Positions 18,367-27,949 of a DNA stretch of 64,000 bases are shown piece by piece. The DNA lies in the NCBI RefSeq assembly GCF_016125575.1, contig NZ_WGLM01000004.1, positions 188,501-252,500 on the forward strand, read 5' to 3'. A model generated the notes under the pieces. That model was not told the DNA's origin, ran no database searches, and saw only the letters and a program-made list of their open reading frames with translations. The position numbers were made by a program, and so were the translations under genes. The number at the start of each line of letters is the position of its first letter. The stretch's first letter is position 1. Origin of the DNA: Limimaricola sp. (GTDB lineage: Bacteria; Pseudomonadota; Alphaproteobacteria; Rhodobacterales; Rhodobacteraceae).

Positions 18367-19367
18367 CCCAACCCTTCCCCTTCTCCGCCATCGTCGGTCA
18401 GGACGAGATGAAGACCGCGATGATCCTGACAGCGGTCGATCCGGGCATCGGCGGGGTTCTCGTTTTCGGCGACCGCGGCACCGGCAAATCCACAGCCGTG
18501 CGGGCGTTGGCCGCCCTTTTGCCGCCGATCCGCGTGGTCGTGGGTTGTCCGGTCAACAGCGAATCGCCTGCAAAGGTGCCAGCCTGGGCCGGAATAGAGA
18601 CTAAGAAGATGCACGAGGTGCCGACCCCGGTCGTCGATCTTCCGCTTGGCGTGACCGAGGACCGGGTGACCGGCGCGCTGGATATCGAGAAGGCCCTGAC
18701 ACGTGGCGAAAAAGCGTTTCAGGCCGGCCTGCTGGCACGGGCCAACCGGGGTTACCTCTACATCGATGAAGTAAACCTGCTTGAAGACCACATCGTTGAC
18801 CTGCTGCTTGACGTGGCCGCCTCGGGCGAGAACGTGGTCGAGCGCGAAGGGCTGTCGGTCCGCCATCCGGCGCGCTTCGTGCTGGTGGGCAGCGGCAACC
18901 CCGAAGAGGGCGAGTTGCGGCCGCAACTGCTCGACCGGTTCGGCCTGTCGGTCGAGGTGACCTCGCCCAAGGACATCGAGACGCGAATCGAGGTGATCCG
19001 CCGGCGCGACGCCTACGAGAACGACAATTCGGCCTTCATGCTGCGCTGGCAGGCCGAGGATGCCGCGATCCGCGAACGCATTCTTGCCGGCCGCAAGGCG
19101 CTGAAATCCATCAAGACCCCCGACCAAACGCTGCGCGACGTGGCCGAGCTGTGCCTTGCGCTGGGCGCGGACGGGCTGCGCGGCGAGTTGACACTGCTGA
19201 AGGCCGCACGGGCATTTGCCGCTTGGCGCGACGATACTGCGCTGGGCCGCGATCATGTGCGCGCCGTGGCACCGATGGCGCTGCGCCACCGCCTGCGCCG
19301 CGATCCGCTGGACGAGGCCGGCAGCGGCGCCCGCGTCGGCCGCGTGGTGGAGGAGGTTCTTGGCTGA
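18363..19367 (+). CDS. bchI: Magnesium chelatase ATPase subunit I
   Basis: AAA+ motor subunit of magnesium chelatase, which inserts Mg2+ into protoporphyrin IX with BchD and BchH. 334 residues from ATG 18363, which forms an ATGA overlap with crtA. Walker A GDRGTGKST at 36-44; Walker B LYIDEVNLLED at 133-143; sensor region VLVGSGNPEEGELRPQLLDRFG. Normal length. Confidence 0.97.
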   Translation: MTQPFPFSAIVGQDEMKTAMILTAVDPGIGGVLVFGDRGTGKSTAVRALAALLPPIRVVVGCPVNSESPAKVPAWAGIETKKMHEVPTPVVDLPLGVTEDRVTGALDIEKALTRGEKAFQAGLLARANRGYLYIDEVNLLEDHIVDLLLDVAASGENVVEREGLSVRHPARFVLVGSGNPEEGELRPQLLDRFGLSVEVTSPKDIETRIEVIRRRDAYENDNSAFMLRWQAEDAAIRERILAGRKALKSIKTPDQTLRDVAELCLALGADGLRGELTLLKAARAFAAWRDDTALGRDHVRAVAPMALRHRLRRDPLDEAGSGARVGRVVEEVLG

Positions 19368-21006
19368 AACCGCATGGTCCCGCGCCACGGCGGCACTGAC
19401 GCTGCTGGCAGTCGACCCGACCGGGCTGGGCGGGCTGGTGCTGCGCGCGCGCGCCGGGCCAGTGCGCGATCGTTTCACAACACTGCTGCCGCGGCTGCCG
19501 TTGCCGCTGCGACGGCTGCATCCGGCCGTGGGGGATGACGCGCTTTTCGGCGGGCTGGACCTGTCGGGCACGCTGGCAAGCGGCCACCTTGTGCAAAGCG
19601 CCGGCGTACTGGCCCGGCCCGCCGCGCTGGTGCTGGCGATGGCCGAACGCTGCACACCGTCGCTGGCCGCGCGGCTGGCCGGGGCGCTGGATGCAGGCCA
19701 ACATTGCCTTGTGGCACTGGACGAGGGCGGTGACGCGGACGAGGGCGCGCCCCCCACGCTGGCCGAACGCTGCGCATTTCATGCCGACCTGACGGAGGTG
19801 GCGCTGGGCGAAGCCGCCCAAACGCGGCGGCCCGATATTGAAGCGGCCCGGGCCCGGCTGTCCGCCGTGACAGTGCCCGGCAATATGGCGGCGCAGGTCG
19901 CTGACATCACCCTGCGGCTGGGAATCGATTCGCTGCGTGCGGCATTGTTCACGCTGCGCGCCGCCCGCGCCCAGGCAGCGCTGAAACGGCACGATGCAGT
20001 CACCCAAGCCGACCTTGAACTGGCCTGCCAACTGGTGCTGGCACACCGGGCCACCCAAGTCCCGGTCGAGGAGGAGCCGCCTGAACCACCCGAGCCGCCG
20101 CCGCAGGAAACAGAGACTGAACAGGCCGAAAGCCCGCTTCTTCCCGAAGAGCTATTGCTGGAGGCGGTGCGTGCGCTGCTACCGCCCGACCTGCTGGATC
20201 GGCTGCGCGTGGCACAGGCCCGCAACGCAAAGGGCGCCGGGACCGGGGCCGCGCGCAAGGGCAACCGGCGGGGGCGCCCGCTGCCTTCTCGCGTCGGGCG
20301 GCCGCGCGATGGCGCGCGGATCGACCTTGTCGCGACTCTCCGCGCCGCCGCACCATGGCAGACGATCCGCGCGCGCCACGCGCCGGCCGGCCAGCGGCTG
20401 CATATCCGGGCCGAGGACATCCACCTGCGGCGGTTCGAGGAACGCTCGGACCGGCTGTTGATCTTCACGGTCGATGCCTCGGGCTCGGCCGCGCTGGCGC
20501 GGCTGGCCGAGGCGAAGGGCGCGGTCGAACTTCTGCTGGCGCAAGCCTATGCCCGGCGCGACCATGTTTGCCTGATCGCTTTTCGCGGCACGACAGCCGA
20601 GGTGCTGCTGCCGCCCACCCGCTCGCTGGTGCAGACCAAGCGGCGGCTGGCGGGCCTGCCCGGTGGGGGCGGCACGCCGCTGGCCGCGGGATTGCAGGCC
20701 GCCTTGCTGCAGGCCGGGCAGGCGCAACGCCACGGGCTGACGCCAACGATCGCACTTCTGACGGACGGGCGGGCGAACATTGCCCTTGATGGCAGCGCCG
20801 ACCGCACCCTTGCCGCCAGCGATGCGCAACGTATGGCGGTCGCCCTGCGCGCCGCCGGGGTGGACAGCATCGTTATCGACACCGGCAACCGGCCCGAACC
20901 GGGCCTGCGGGAGCTTGCTGCGCGCCTTGGCGGCCCCTACCTCGCGCTGCCGCGTGCCGATGCCGAACGGTTGTCGGCGGCCGTTTCGGACATGATGGAG
21001 GGCTGA
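19360..21006 (+). CDS. bchD: Magnesium chelatase subunit D
   Basis: Links the AAA+ ring of BchI to BchH. 548 residues from TTG 19360, chosen because GGAGG lies a few bases upstream, the start overlaps bchI by 8 bases, and the family N-terminus follows directly. The N-terminal AAA-like region lacks a usable Walker A. An acidic Pro-rich linker (EEPPEPPEPPPQE) lies near residues 235-250. The C-terminal integrin-I/von Willebrand A domain has the metal site DASGSAALARL. bchO begins at the next base. Confidence 0.95.
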   Translation: MAETAWSRATAALTLLAVDPTGLGGLVLRARAGPVRDRFTTLLPRLPLPLRRLHPAVGDDALFGGLDLSGTLASGHLVQSAGVLARPAALVLAMAERCTPSLAARLAGALDAGQHCLVALDEGGDADEGAPPTLAERCAFHADLTEVALGEAAQTRRPDIEAARARLSAVTVPGNMAAQVADITLRLGIDSLRAALFTLRAARAQAALKRHDAVTQADLELACQLVLAHRATQVPVEEEPPEPPEPPPQETETEQAESPLLPEELLLEAVRALLPPDLLDRLRVAQARNAKGAGTGAARKGNRRGRPLPSRVGRPRDGARIDLVATLRAAAPWQTIRARHAPAGQRLHIRAEDIHLRRFEERSDRLLIFTVDASGSAALARLAEAKGAVELLLAQAYARRDHVCLIAFRGTTAEVLLPPTRSLVQTKRRLAGLPGGGGTPLAAGLQAALLQAGQAQRHGLTPTIALLTDGRANIALDGSADRTLAASDAQRMAVALRAAGVDSIVIDTGNRPEPGLRELAARLGGPYLALPRADAERLSAAVSDMMEG

Positions 21007-21864
21007 ATGCGCTGGCCCGAGGATGCAGCGGGCTGGCCCATGGCCGAATACTCACGGTTCGTGCTTCACCGTCCCCACCGTTGGCACGTGCAAGAGGCCG
21101 GCAGTGGCGAGACTCTGCTGTTGATCCATGGCGCCGGGGGGGCAACGCAGAGTTTCCGTGGTCTTTTCCCATTGCTCGCGGAAACCCATCACGTCGTCGC
21201 GGTAGACCTTCCGGGCCAGGGCTTTACACAACTCGGCGCGCGGCAACGGTGCGGACTTGACGCAATGGCCGAGGATTTGCTGAGCCTTGCGCGCAGCCAA
21301 GGTTGGAAACCTGCGGCGCTTGTCGGCCATTCCGCTGGCGCGGCGATTGCTTTGCGGATGGTGGAACTGGGCGCCGTACCGCGCGGGCAGGTCATTGGCA
21401 TCAACGCCGCGCTGGGCACGTTCAAGGGCGTGGCCGGCTGGCTGTTTCCAACGCTGGCCAAGCTTCTGGCGATGAACCCGTTCACCGCCAACATCTTCGC
21501 CGCCACTGTCACGCCGGCCTCGGTAAAGCGGTTACTGGATGGCACCGGATCGAAGATCGGAGCGGAAGGCGCGGCGCTCTACCTGCGGCTGGCCCGCGAC
21601 CGCGCGCATGTCGACGCGACTCTGGCGATGATGGCGCAATGGGATCTGTCCGGTCTGCTGGGACGGCTGAACCGAATCGATCTGCCCGTTACGCTGCTGG
21701 CTGCGTCTGGCGACACGGCGGTCCCGCCCGAGACCAGCGCCGAGGCCGCCGCGCGCCTGCCGCAGGCGCGGCTGATCAACCTGACCGGGCTGGGCCACCT
21801 CGCCCACGAGGAAGACCCCGGCCTGATCGCGGCGCAGATCCGCGACGCGCTTGTCGCAACCTGA
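21007..21864 (+). CDS. bchO: Alpha/beta hydrolase BchO, magnesium chelatase accessory protein
   Basis: 285-residue alpha/beta hydrolase encoded with bchID in most PGCs; proposed to assist magnesium chelation, but its reaction is not known. Oxyanion region LLIHGAGGATQSF, nucleophile elbow GHSAGAA (Ser near 105) and a late His (LTGLGHLAHEEDP) complete a plausible triad. ATG 21007 follows the bchD stop directly. Confidence 0.92.
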   Translation: MRWPEDAAGWPMAEYSRFVLHRPHRWHVQEAGSGETLLLIHGAGGATQSFRGLFPLLAETHHVVAVDLPGQGFTQLGARQRCGLDAMAEDLLSLARSQGWKPAALVGHSAGAAIALRMVELGAVPRGQVIGINAALGTFKGVAGWLFPTLAKLLAMNPFTANIFAATVTPASVKRLLDGTGSKIGAEGAALYLRLARDRAHVDATLAMMAQWDLSGLLGRLNRIDLPVTLLAASGDTAVPPETSAEAAARLPQARLINLTGLGHLAHEEDPGLIAAQIRDALVAT

Positions 21865-21878
21865 CAGGTCCAAAGCAA

Positions 21879-21904
21879 AAGGGCCGCGGAATACCGCGGC
21901 CCTT
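21879..21904. terminator. Bidirectional terminator between bchO and cycA
   Basis: Eleven-base perfect arms AAGGGCCGCGG (21879-21889) and CCGCGGCCCTT (21894-21904) around a four-base loop, between convergent genes. A/T-rich flanks on both sides support termination of both the crtA-bchIDO and bchF-to-cycA transcripts. Confidence 0.8.
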
Positions 21905-21923
21905 CGCCTTTAGCTGGTTCAGA

Positions 21924-22388
21924 TCAGTTGGACGAGGCAGCGGCGTCAGCCGCCGGGGTCCGGTACTGATAGAGGAAGGCGTAAACGTCTTCGGCGTCGG
22001 TGGCGTTACGCAACTGGAACGCCATTTTGCCGCGAGCGCTGTTGTCGCCAAGCGCCTTGCGCAGGAAGGGTGTGGGCCCCTGCACGTATTCGACGAAGTT
22101 GTCATGCCCCCAGACCACGCCGGTCTTGCCGTAGGCGACCATCGAGTCACCGTAATTGAAGTTCGGGTATGTGCCCGGCTGACGGCCCATCGCGTGCCAC
22201 AGGTCGGGCCCGATATGGGCCGCGCGCCCGGCAAGCACCTTGCCGCTGTCGTCCTGAATGACGTGGCAGGTCGCGCACTGGCGATTGAAGATCTGTTCTC
22301 CCTTGGCGGCATCGCCCGTCGGCGTGTCGTCAGCGAAGGCCGGTGCGGCAATAAGCGCAACAATCGCGGCCAGCGTGAATTTCGACAT
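21924..22388 (-). CDS. cycA: Cytochrome c2
   Basis: Periplasmic electron carrier between cytochrome bc1 and the oxidised reaction centre. 154 residues from ATG 22388 (GGGAGA leader with proper spacing; ATG 22394 is an alternative). A Sec signal peptide, residues 1-19 (MSKFTLAAIVALIAAPAFA), precedes the single haem site CATCH (38-42) and the probable Met ligand M122 (RGKMAFQL). Absence of pufC makes this the likely direct donor. Last gene of the long minus-strand operon, probably also with its own promoter. Confidence 0.95.
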   Translation of the reverse strand: MSKFTLAAIVALIAAPAFADDTPTGDAAKGEQIFNRQCATCHVIQDDSGKVLAGRAAHIGPDLWHAMGRQPGTYPNFNYGDSMVAYGKTGVVWGHDNFVEYVQGPTPFLRKALGDNSARGKMAFQLRNATDAEDVYAFLYQYRTPAADAAASSN

Positions 22389-22437
22389 AGACATCTCCCT
22401 TTTCCTTGAGACGGCCCTGCGAGCGCGTCTTTGGTCT

Positions 22438-22465
22438 ATACTAGACTGCAACTTGAACGCGTCCA
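22438..22465 (-). promoter_or_regulatory. Candidate cycA promoter
   Basis: Minus-strand TGGACG (22465-22460), 16 bases, then TAGTAT (22443-22438), about 50 bases before the cycA start. It would give cytochrome c2 expression independent of the upstream photosynthesis operon. Motif match only. Confidence 0.4.
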
Positions 22466-22495
22466 CCCCCGCAAAGGTGTTTCAGGCAATCACGA

Positions 22496-23710
22496 TCACG
22501 CGACAGCATGATGGATAGCGCATTGCTTCCACAGGACTGACAGCGCGTTGACCAGGTGGTCGACATCCTCATCGGTATGAAGCGGCGACGGGGTGAAGCG
22601 CAGCCTTTCGGTGCCCTTCGGAACGGTCGGATAGTTGATCGGCTGAACGTAGATGTCCCACTCGCGCATCAGGTAGTCGGCCAGCATCCGCGTCTTGACC
22701 GGATCCTTGATGAGGACCGGGACGATATGGCTTTCATTCTTCATGTAGGGGATGCCAGCGCGGTCCAGCGCAGCGCGCAGGCGCGCGACCTGCCGGCGCT
22801 GACCCAGCCGCTCGACATTGCTGACTTTCAGGTGCGCGATCGAGGTCCGCGCGGCAGCGGCGACGGCGGGCGGAAGAGCGGTGGTGAAGATGAAGCCGCT
22901 GGCAAAGCTGCGGATGAAATCGCACAGCGCGGCCGAGCCGGTAATGTAACCGCCAACAACGCCGAATGCCTTGCCCAGCGTGCCTTCGATCAGGGTGATG
23001 CGATCGGCCACGCCCTCACGCTCGGACACGCCGCCGCCGCGGGGGCCATACATGCCCACCGCATGCACCTCGTCGAGATAGGTCATCGCGCCATACCGCT
23101 CTGCCACCTCGACGATCTCCTTGATCGGCGCGATATCGCCATCCATCGAATAGACCGATTCAAAGGCGACGATCTTCGGCACGTTCCCGGGAATGCTGCG
23201 CAGTTTCTTTTCGAGGTCCTGCACGTCGTTGTGATTCCAGATCACCTTGGTCGCGCGGGAATGGCGGATACCCTCGATCATGCTGGCGTGGTTGCCGGCA
23301 TCCGACAAGATCACGCAATTCTCCAGCCGCGAGCCCAGCGTGCTGAGCGCGGCCCAGTTAGAGACATAACCAGAGGTGAAGAGCAGCGCCGATTCCTTGC
23401 CGTGCAGGTCGGCCAGTTCACGTTCCAGCAGCAAATGATCGTGGTTGGTGCCCGAGATGTTGCGCGTGCCACCCGCACCAGTGCCGGTGCGCTGCACCGC
23501 CTCGCACATCGCGGCGATCACCTCGGGGTTCTGCCCCATGCCGAGATAGTCGTTCGAGCACCAGACGGTGATGTCACGCACCCCCTCGTCGCCATGGCGT
23601 GCGGCCCTTGGAAACTTGCCGGCCTTCCGCTCCAACTCGGCGAAATAACGGTAATTGCCCTCTTTCTTGAGGGCGTCGAGCTGGGCCGTGAAAAGCGCGT
23701 CAAAGTCCAT
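22496..23710 (-). CDS. hemA: 5-aminolevulinate synthase
   Basis: PLP enzyme that condenses glycine and succinyl-CoA, the entry to tetrapyrroles (Shemin pathway). 404 residues, normal. PLP lysine is K247 in [14 protein letters not shown]; glycine-rich [13 protein letters not shown] and [12 protein letters not shown] are present. Its start overlaps the puhE stop by 11 bases, placing it in the bchF-puh operon, so precursor supply is co-controlled with pigment proteins. Confidence 0.97.
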   Translation of the reverse strand: MDFDALFTAQLDALKKEGNYRYFAELERKAGKFPRAARHGDEGVRDITVWCSNDYLGMGQNPEVIAAMCEAVQRTGTGAGGTRNISGTNHDHLLLERELADLHGKESALLFTSGYVSNWAALSTLGSRLENCVILSDAGNHASMIEGIRHSRATKVIWNHNDVQDLEKKLRSIPGNVPKIVAFESVYSMDGDIAPIKEIVEVAERYGAMTYLDEVHAVGMYGPRGGGVSEREGVADRITLIEGTLGKAFGVVGGYITGSAALCDFIRSFASGFIFTTALPPAVAAAARTSIAHLKVSNVERLGQRRQVARLRAALDRAGIPYMKNESHIVPVLIKDPVKTRMLADYLMREWDIYVQPINYPTVPKGTERLRFTPSPLHTDEDVDHLVNALSVLWKQCAIHHAVA

Positions 23711-24506
23711 GGGTCTGTCTCTCTGCTTGGGTCATTGTTTTGGGCGCGGGCAGCATCCAGCGCCAGAGTTTCGCATCCGGCAGCGGCACCACCATCAGCC
23801 AGTGTTCGACAAGTGCGAGCCCCGCCAGCGCGATCAGCAAGGCATATGCAACGGTCGCCTCGTCGGTCTGGGCCTCGATCACGCGCGCGATCAGTGCGGC
23901 GAAGGCGGTGGTCAGCGCGGTAATCGCCATCGGGAAGGCAAAGGTCACCGGGCCGCGGCGGAAGTAGGATTTCAGGTGCTGCAACCTGGCCGGCACGAAT
24001 TCGGTATTGATGCGCGGCACGCCGAAGAACAGGTTCAGCTTGGCGAAGATGCGCGCGAAATAGAGGATCAGGTAGGCCATCAGCGCCACCTTGTTCTCGG
24101 CCCCGGTGCTGGCCAGGACCAGGCCAAGCAAGCCCACCGTCAGCAGCAGTTCATGATGCGCGACGGTGCTCCAGCCGCGCTGGAACCGCGCCAGTCCGTT
24201 CAGCCCCGGCGGACAGTCGTCGCGCAGCGGGCCAGTCACGATGCCAGCGAGAAAGGCCATCTCGATCCAGCCCCAGATCGCCAACGCCCCGGTGAACCCC
24301 AGATAGGCGCCAAGAAACGTCGGCATCCACAGCGACACACCCGTCGCCAGGACGCCCAGCGCCAGCATCGGCAGCGCCAGCAGGACCGCCCGGCGATGGG
24401 CCGCGCCATCGCCCCGGTCGGCCCACCGCACCACGAGCATGATCGTGCCGGTGGAGAACCACCAGACGAAGAGCGCGTAGAGAATGGCCAGCCAGGGCGA
24501 TGTCAT
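23700..24506 (-). CDS. puhE: Photosynthetic complex assembly protein PuhE
   Basis: 268-residue membrane protein with about seven hydrophobic segments, of the PGC-specific PuhE family (R. capsulatus orf274 type), whose loss there alters reaction centre and bacteriochlorophyll levels. Features: [20 protein letters not shown] at the N-terminus, [23 protein letters not shown], and [25 protein letters not shown]. It follows acsF by 15 bases and overlaps hemA. Confidence 0.9.
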   Translation of the reverse strand: MTSPWLAILYALFVWWFSTGTIMLVVRWADRGDGAAHRRAVLLALPMLALGVLATGVSLWMPTFLGAYLGFTGALAIWGWIEMAFLAGIVTGPLRDDCPPGLNGLARFQRGWSTVAHHELLLTVGLLGLVLASTGAENKVALMAYLILYFARIFAKLNLFFGVPRINTEFVPARLQHLKSYFRRGPVTFAFPMAITALTTAFAALIARVIEAQTDEATVAYALLIALAGLALVEHWLMVVPLPDAKLWRWMLPAPKTMTQAERQTHGL

Positions 24507-24521
24507 GATGCGCGCGTGCTC

Positions 24522-25640
24522 CTAGTAAGCGGGGACCAGCCGGGTGGTTTCCGGCACGGCGTTAGGGATCGACGGGATCGTCATCAGCGACACGAACGCA
24601 GCCGCGGCCTTGGCCGAGGCCACCTGCCGCCGCAGCCAGCCGCCCACGCCGCCCGCCTTGCGCGCCGCCGAGATCTCGGCATTGGCGGCCTGCATCCGGT
24701 CAAGGTTCGGCTGCCAGCGCGGGTGGTTGATGTCCAGCGTCAGCGGGAAGACCTGCCGCGAGATCTCGGAGGTCTTGCGGAACACTTCCTGCCCGTACCA
24801 CGTGGGATCGACACCCAGCGCGGCATGGAAGGCCGGGCGCTGATGGTCGCGCACGGACATGGTGGAGTAGACCGCCGTGAGGAAGAACTTGATCCAGTAC
24901 TTGTTGATCCCCGAGGTCAGTTTCGGATCGGTTTTCAGCAGCAGGGCAAAAGCCTCGCCATGGCTGAACTCGTCGTTGCACCACTCGCGGAACCACTTGA
25001 AGATGGGGTGGAACCGCTGTTCGGGATGCGCCTCCAGGTGGCGGAAGATGGTGATGTACCGGGCATACCCGATCTTCTCGGACAGGTAGGTGGCGTAGTA
25101 AATGAACTTGGGCCGGAAGTAGGTGTACTTCTTGGCCTGCGTCAGGAAGCCCAGGTTCACTGCAATGCCGGCCTCGCGCAGCGCGTCGTTGATGAAGCCC
25201 GCGTGCCGCGCTTCGTCCCGCGCCATCAGCTGGAACAGCGTGGTGATGTCGGCATTCTTACCCCGGCGCTTCATCTCCTTGTAAAGGACGCAGCCCGAGA
25301 ATTCGGCCGTGCAGGACGAGATCAGGAAGTCGATGAACTCGGCCTTCAGCTTGGGCTCCATCCCGTCCCAGTCAATCTCGTCCCAATCGGCGTTCTTCTT
25401 GAAATGGCCCTTGTTGGGGTCAGATTTCATCCGACCGATCAACTCGTCCCAGTCCTTGCGAACGCCCGAGACGTCGATCGCGTCCATCTCGTCGAAATCG
25501 GTGGTGTAGAAGCGGGGCGTCAGCAGCGTGTTCTGCATCGCCACTTCGGTGGCCATCGAGGAATCGATCACTTCCTGCCGGGCCAGCGCCTCTTCGGCGG
25601 TGGTGGCGTCGGCGGAATGGGGCATCGCGTGAGTGTTCAT
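24522..25640 (-). CDS. acsF: Aerobic Mg-protoporphyrin IX monomethyl ester cyclase (diiron)
   Basis: Oxygen-dependent enzyme that forms the fifth ring (E) of chlorophyll pigments. 372 residues from ATG 25640, which overlaps the bciE stop (ATGA). Diiron ligands fit CTAEFSGCVLYKE, DEARHAGF and CNDEFSHGEAF; YFRPKFIYYATYLSEKIGY is a family block. No anaerobic bchE cyclase is in the window, which suggests pigment synthesis in the presence of oxygen. Confidence 0.96.
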   Translation of the reverse strand: MNTHAMPHSADATTAEEALARQEVIDSSMATEVAMQNTLLTPRFYTTDFDEMDAIDVSGVRKDWDELIGRMKSDPNKGHFKKNADWDEIDWDGMEPKLKAEFIDFLISSCTAEFSGCVLYKEMKRRGKNADITTLFQLMARDEARHAGFINDALREAGIAVNLGFLTQAKKYTYFRPKFIYYATYLSEKIGYARYITIFRHLEAHPEQRFHPIFKWFREWCNDEFSHGEAFALLLKTDPKLTSGINKYWIKFFLTAVYSTMSVRDHQRPAFHAALGVDPTWYGQEVFRKTSEISRQVFPLTLDINHPRWQPNLDRMQAANAEISAARKAGGVGGWLRRQVASAKAAAAFVSLMTIPSIPNAVPETTRLVPAY

Positions 25641-25933
25641 GACATCACCTCTTCCGAGAACGAGAATTCGCACAGTTCCATGAATTCGAAATCGCCCGTG
25701 GCGCGGGTCCACAGCTGTTCCAGCCGCGAGGCGCGGGTGATGATCGCGGTGCGCCGTTCTTCGACGACCTCACCATAAGGCGCCATGATCTCGGGCCCCT
25801 GAACCAGAACGGTATCGCCCGGATGGACAACTGCGCCGTTGTCGAATTTCACATGCGCCGACAGTTCGTCAAAGCAGTGGCTGACCCTGACGGTGCAGGG
25901 CGCGATTTCCTTTTCGCGAAAGATCAGTCCCAT
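25637..25933 (-). CDS. bciE: Cyclase accessory subunit BciE
   Basis: 98-residue protein between puhC and acsF, overlapping acsF by four bases. In R. sphaeroides the small protein at this position (BciE) is required for activity of the alphaproteobacterial AcsF cyclase. It has no membrane segment; a predicted beta-rich core (HVKFDNGAVVHPGDTVLVQGP) is followed by a helical C-terminus (RASRLEQLWTRA...FMELCEFSFSEE). Identity rests on position, size and coupling; the sequence family was recalled, not searched. Confidence 0.78.
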   Translation of the reverse strand: MGLIFREKEIAPCTVRVSHCFDELSAHVKFDNGAVVHPGDTVLVQGPEIMAPYGEVVEERRTAIITRASRLEQLWTRATGDFEFMELCEFSFSEEVMS

Positions 25934-25987
25934 ATCGAGTTCCCTTTCGATGAGAGGGCGCGGGTGGCTAACCCGGCCCGGATGAAA

Positions 25988-26449
25988 TTACCGAAGCAGC
26001 CGGCCGAACGCCGCCTGATTGTCAGCGCCATACGCCACCAGTTCCACGACCATGCCGGTCGCGTCATCGGTGATGGCATAGGTGCCGTTGTCATGCCGGA
26101 TCAGGTGCAGCGGCGGATTACCCACGACGCCGCGCTGCATCCGCTCGCGATCGACGACGCGGCCGATCACGCCGATGAACCCGGCCTTGTCGTCACTGGT
26201 CGAGCCAAGCACCCGGCCCGACGTATCCAGCACCTGGTACTGGCCCGAGCGGGTATCCCCGGTCATCACGAAATCCAGTTTGGCGGCGACGCTGGTATCG
26301 GTGATCTGGCCAACATCAGGCAGGCGGGCCCATTGGGCGAATGCCACCAGCGCGACCGAGACGATCATCAGGGCGAACATCGCCTGCACGAGGATCTTGG
26401 GCACCATCTCCTTGTCGTGGTGGCGCATGGGTGTCTGCATATGGGACAT
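25988..26449 (-). CDS. puhC: Photosynthetic complex assembly protein PuhC
   Basis: 153-residue protein with one N-terminal membrane segment (MVPKILVQAMFALMIVSVALVAFAQWARL) and a periplasmic domain. PuhC aids RC-LH1 core assembly in R. capsulatus. ATG 26449 lies 5 bases past the puhB stop. Conserved blocks include DRERMQRG and PPLHLIRHDNGTYAITD. Confidence 0.9.
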   Translation of the reverse strand: MSHMQTPMRHHDKEMVPKILVQAMFALMIVSVALVAFAQWARLPDVGQITDTSVAAKLDFVMTGDTRSGQYQVLDTSGRVLGSTSDDKAGFIGVIGRVVDRERMQRGVVGNPPLHLIRHDNGTYAITDDATGMVVELVAYGADNQAAFGRLLR

Positions 26450-26454
26450 GATCG

Positions 26455-27093
26455 TTACTCCGCTGCGACGGCGGTGCCGTCGGTATTGGCCGCACGGGTA
26501 ACCTGCGGCTGGGAAATCCGGGTTTCGGCGGCCTCGGCGAAGATCCGCGCCACCTTCTCGGCGTCGGGAATACAGCGCAGCGCAGGCTGGGTCCGGGCCA
26601 TCCGCCACGGCCGCACATGCGGCCACGTCATCAGGTAGGACAGGCGCGTCTGGCCAATCAGCTCGAACGCGATCGTGCCCGACCCGCCTTGCCGCAGGTC
26701 AAGTTGCGCATTGCCGATCCAGGTGTAGGGCAGGTTCAGCGTCATCGTCAGCGCGGCGCCGATGCGCATCGCGACCCGCTTGTTCGTCAGCGTGTAGACC
26801 GTCGCCTTCGCCTGAACCCAGGCGATGATGTAGATGATCGCGCAGGTCAGCACGCCCAGCACAACAAACGGAACCGCGTGGACCAACGCCTCGGAAAGAG
26901 GGAAATCCAATGCGGACATCACCACGCGCCAAAGCGTCAGCAGGGCGAAGTAGCCCGCAACCCAGCGCAGTCCCAGCGCCTCTCGCGCCAGCCGTCCCGG
27001 CAGGGGGCTGCCCTGCCACAGGATGTGTTCACCTTCGGGCAGTGTCTCGGGCAGGCCGCGGACCGGCTCGAACTTGAAATCGTCGTGGCTCAT
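26455..27093 (-). CDS. puhB: Photosynthetic complex assembly protein PuhB
   Basis: 212-residue membrane protein with a PH-like (bacterial pleckstrin) domain. Opening GLPETLPEGEHILWQGSPLPGRLA and three hydrophobic segments (about 45-60, 68-95) precede the basic domain YTLTNKRVAMRIG. In R. capsulatus PuhB is a dimeric reaction centre assembly factor. It lies between puhA and puhC as usual. Confidence 0.92.
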   Translation of the reverse strand: MSHDDFKFEPVRGLPETLPEGEHILWQGSPLPGRLAREALGLRWVAGYFALLTLWRVVMSALDFPLSEALVHAVPFVVLGVLTCAIIYIIAWVQAKATVYTLTNKRVAMRIGAALTMTLNLPYTWIGNAQLDLRQGGSGTIAFELIGQTRLSYLMTWPHVRPWRMARTQPALRCIPDAEKVARIFAEAAETRISQPQVTRAANTDGTAVAAE

Positions 27094-27152
27094 CTCTTGG
27101 TTCCCCTATGTCAGTGGTGCCGCCCCGGTGGCTGGCCGGGGCGGCCCGTTGG

Positions 27153-27926
27153 TTACAGGACCGGGCCCATGCGTGACGGCGTGGCGTACAGCGTGCCACC
27201 CGCATACCAGGCGCAGATCTTGTCCTCTTCCAGCACGGTGACCTCGTCGGCCTTTGCGGTTTGCGGCACGCCATCCCAGTTGTGCGCGTAAAGCGAGCGC
27301 ACGGTGACGCGGTCGGACTTGACCTTCGCCATCGTCATCGGGATCAGCCGGGTCTTGCCGCTGCCTTCAGGGTTCAGGTCGACCGTCAGGTAGCGGATCA
27401 TCGCTTCGGGCACGTCGACCCAGATATCGCTGATCCGGCCCACAACCTCGCCGTCACCGCCAACGACAGGCAGGCCACGCGGGTCGCGTCCGGCCGAGAC
27501 GTGGAACTCGGGCAGCGACGACATCGGCCGGATCTTGGGATGACCATGGCCGTCAAGCTCGGGCACATCGCGCCGATTGGCCCATGCGGCCGGGCCGACA
27601 CCATCGACCATCGGGTCGCCTGTCGGCTCGTACGGATTGCCGCCCGCGGCCGAGGTCCGCGCCAACGCCAGATCGGTCCGGTCGGCGCGCTGGCCCGAAG
27701 GCACCGTCACCTCGCCGCGGCCATGCGGCAGCTTGAACGTCTTGTCCTTGGGCACCGGAAACGGGCCCTGGTTTGCGGCGATGTTGCCGTCGTCATCGCG
27801 CAGGGGGTAACCCTCGCGCATGTTCTCGGTCTGCAGGTAGTAGATCAGCCCGGCGAAGAAGAGCCAGAACAGCCAGATCGCGACAAGCGCGAGGTCGACG
27901 TTTCCGAAGAAGGTGGTCCCGACCAT
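27153..27926 (-). CDS. puhA: Photosynthetic reaction centre H subunit
   Basis: 257 residues: one N-terminal membrane helix ([33 protein letters not shown]) and a cytoplasmic PRC-barrel domain that covers the quinone side and guides protons to the secondary quinone. Conserved [23 protein letters not shown]. It lies 23 bases downstream of lhaA, in the standard lhaA-puhA arrangement. Confidence 0.97.
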   Translation of the reverse strand: MVGTTFFGNVDLALVAIWLFWLFFAGLIYYLQTENMREGYPLRDDDGNIAANQGPFPVPKDKTFKLPHGRGEVTVPSGQRADRTDLALARTSAAGGNPYEPTGDPMVDGVGPAAWANRRDVPELDGHGHPKIRPMSSLPEFHVSAGRDPRGLPVVGGDGEVVGRISDIWVDVPEAMIRYLTVDLNPEGSGKTRLIPMTMAKVKSDRVTVRSLYAHNWDGVPQTAKADEVTVLEEDKICAWYAGGTLYATPSRMGPVL

Positions 27927-27949
27927 GATGTAATCCTCCGTTGGTCAGC

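Noticed and set aside
18000-19757. 585-codon open frame opposite crtA, bchI and bchD
   Set aside because: Spans three coupled genes on the other strand and lacks any motif.
22389-22495. FnrL-type TTGAT-N4-ATCAA site upstream of cycA or near hemA
   Set aside because: No match to both half-sites was found in this gap.
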